From a virus: 25,386 bases of DNA. Below, piece after piece: positions 25,087 to 25,386 of this stretch. Where the stretch lies: positions 1 through 25,386 of IMG/VR virus record IMGVR_UViG_3300009170_000028. One strand, given 5' to 3'. Below the pieces are notes generated by a model. That model was not told where the DNA came from. It searched no databases and was given only the letters and a program-made list of their open reading frames with translations. Within the stretch, counting starts at the first letter, position 1, and every line of letters starts with the position of its first letter. A program made the translations under genes and the position numbers.

Positions 25087-25135
25087 TGCGGGTACTCGCC
25101 GAACAAGGAGTGGAGGGACACTAGCTTTCCCCGCA
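25087..25135 (-). other. Candidate structured RNA (three-way junction) in a minus-strand leader
   Basis: On the minus strand, TGCGGG and CCCGCA close a 6-bp outer stem. Inside are a hairpin AGTG-TCCCTC-CACT and a second CTTG-TTCGG-CGAG (with one G-U pair), separated by one base and by two bases from the outer stem: a compact three-way junction. The element is GC-rich against AT-rich flanks. It would start at about +1 of a transcript from TATAAT at 25145-25140. No known RNA family is recognised. Confidence 0.3.
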
Positions 25136-25139
25136 ATTC

Positions 25140-25145
25140 ATTATA
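25140..25145 (-). promoter_or_regulatory. Perfect -10 hexamer overlapping the nuclease stop
   Basis: Minus-strand TATAAT includes the TAA stop of the nuclease gene. The -35 region is poor: TTGTTT with a 19-base spacer is the best I see. It would put transcription start near 25133-25134, at the first bases of the GC-rich structured element. Confidence 0.3.
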
Positions 25146-25386
25146 GGTTGTTTTTAATTGTGTAAAACAACAATAAACATTCAAAACAAAGCCAGGCTTT
25201 GTCTAGATCATCCTCGCTATGCTCAATGACTTTTACATCACCATTGGCCGTAAAAAAGACATTAGCGCACCGAGCTGTTGGTTTGCCAAGTCCGACACGG
25301 TATGCTGCCAGTTGCATGATCTGCTCAAAGTACGGCGCAACCTTGTCGAGATTGTCTTTGCTTTTAAAGTCTATAACGATGTTAGA
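25141..25386 (-). CDS. PD-(D/E)XK (RecB-like) nuclease, C-terminal part
   Basis: The last 81 residues of a protein that continues beyond the right edge; no start is in the window. The motif VIDFKSK supplies the (D/E)XK residues, and QLAAYRVGL supplies the QxxxY motif typical of RecB/Cas4/AddB-like nucleases. The ARCANVFFTANGDVKVIEH segment and a helical end follow, as in phage exonucleases of this superfamily. It probably acts in phage recombination or DNA processing; the absent N-terminal part would be needed to say more. It reads in the same direction as the small-gene operon and ends 172 bases upstream of it. Confidence 0.75.
   Translation of the reverse strand, partial: SNIVIDFKSKDNLDKVAPYFEQIMQLAAYRVGLGKPTARCANVFFTANGDVKVIEHSEDDLDKAWLCFECLLLFYTIKNNL

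Noticed and set aside
25083-25135. tRNA gene in the GC-rich gap
   Set aside because: Too short, with no T-loop GTTCGA pattern and no seven-base acceptor stem.

Overview
The window is a stretch of a tailed bacteriophage genome (Caudoviricetes). It has tightly packed, mostly overlapping genes and a moderately AT-rich composition. Gene content and order closely follow the late module of Salmonella phage P22, so a short-tailed (podovirus-type) virion that packages by headful is likely. The GH19 endolysin, the P22-type ejection proteins and a small protein with a Gram-negative-style signal peptide point to a Gram-negative host. The species cannot be read from the sequence. No integrase, repressor or other lysogeny gene is visible.

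Layout, plus strand (1-24091). A protein with a zincin-type HEIQH motif (11-1675) and a small acidic ORF lead into the terminase small and large subunits (1869-3534), portal (3531-5648), scaffold (5722-6597) and P22-type coat protein (6633-7871). A probable decoration protein follows (7922-8341) and ends at a strong terminator. Next comes a receptor-binding and surface block: two small structural-like proteins, a 949-residue tailspike (9115-11964) and a beta-rich surface protein (11977-13113). After these lie a small membrane protein, a P22 gp4-like tail accessory factor (13397-14365), a gp10-like DNA stabilisation protein (14376-15839), a tail fibre in the slot of the P22 gp26 needle (15839-17278), a GNAT-like gp14 counterpart (17275-17640) and three ejection-protein counterparts of gp7, gp20 and gp16 (17633-22896). 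The lysis genes close the block: a membrane/coiled-coil protein, a holin-like protein that seems to start at a non-AUG codon, and a GH19 endolysin (22897-24091).

Layout, minus strand (24115-25386). A bidirectional terminator (about 24089-24114) separates convergent transcription units. On the minus strand, five very small genes (79, 40, 66, 50 and 50 residues) are each joined to the next by a 4-base ATGA overlap. Three of them are too short for a routine ORF cut-off. Upstream lies the C-terminal end of a PD-(D/E)XK (RecB-like) nuclease, so the early/recombination region continues to the right. The 172-base gap between nuclease and small-gene operon has a perfect TATAAT, a GC-rich element that can fold as a three-way junction and a second candidate promoter.

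How it works together: the left genes build and fill the capsid, the middle genes close the head and recognise the host, the gp7/gp20/gp16-like proteins probably leave the virion with the DNA, and the lysis cassette releases progeny. The most unusual points are the apparent AUA (or AUC) start of the holin-like gene, the structured minus-strand leader, the overlapped mini-gene operon with a Cys-rich exported miniprotein, and beta modules shared or duplicated among virion proteins.
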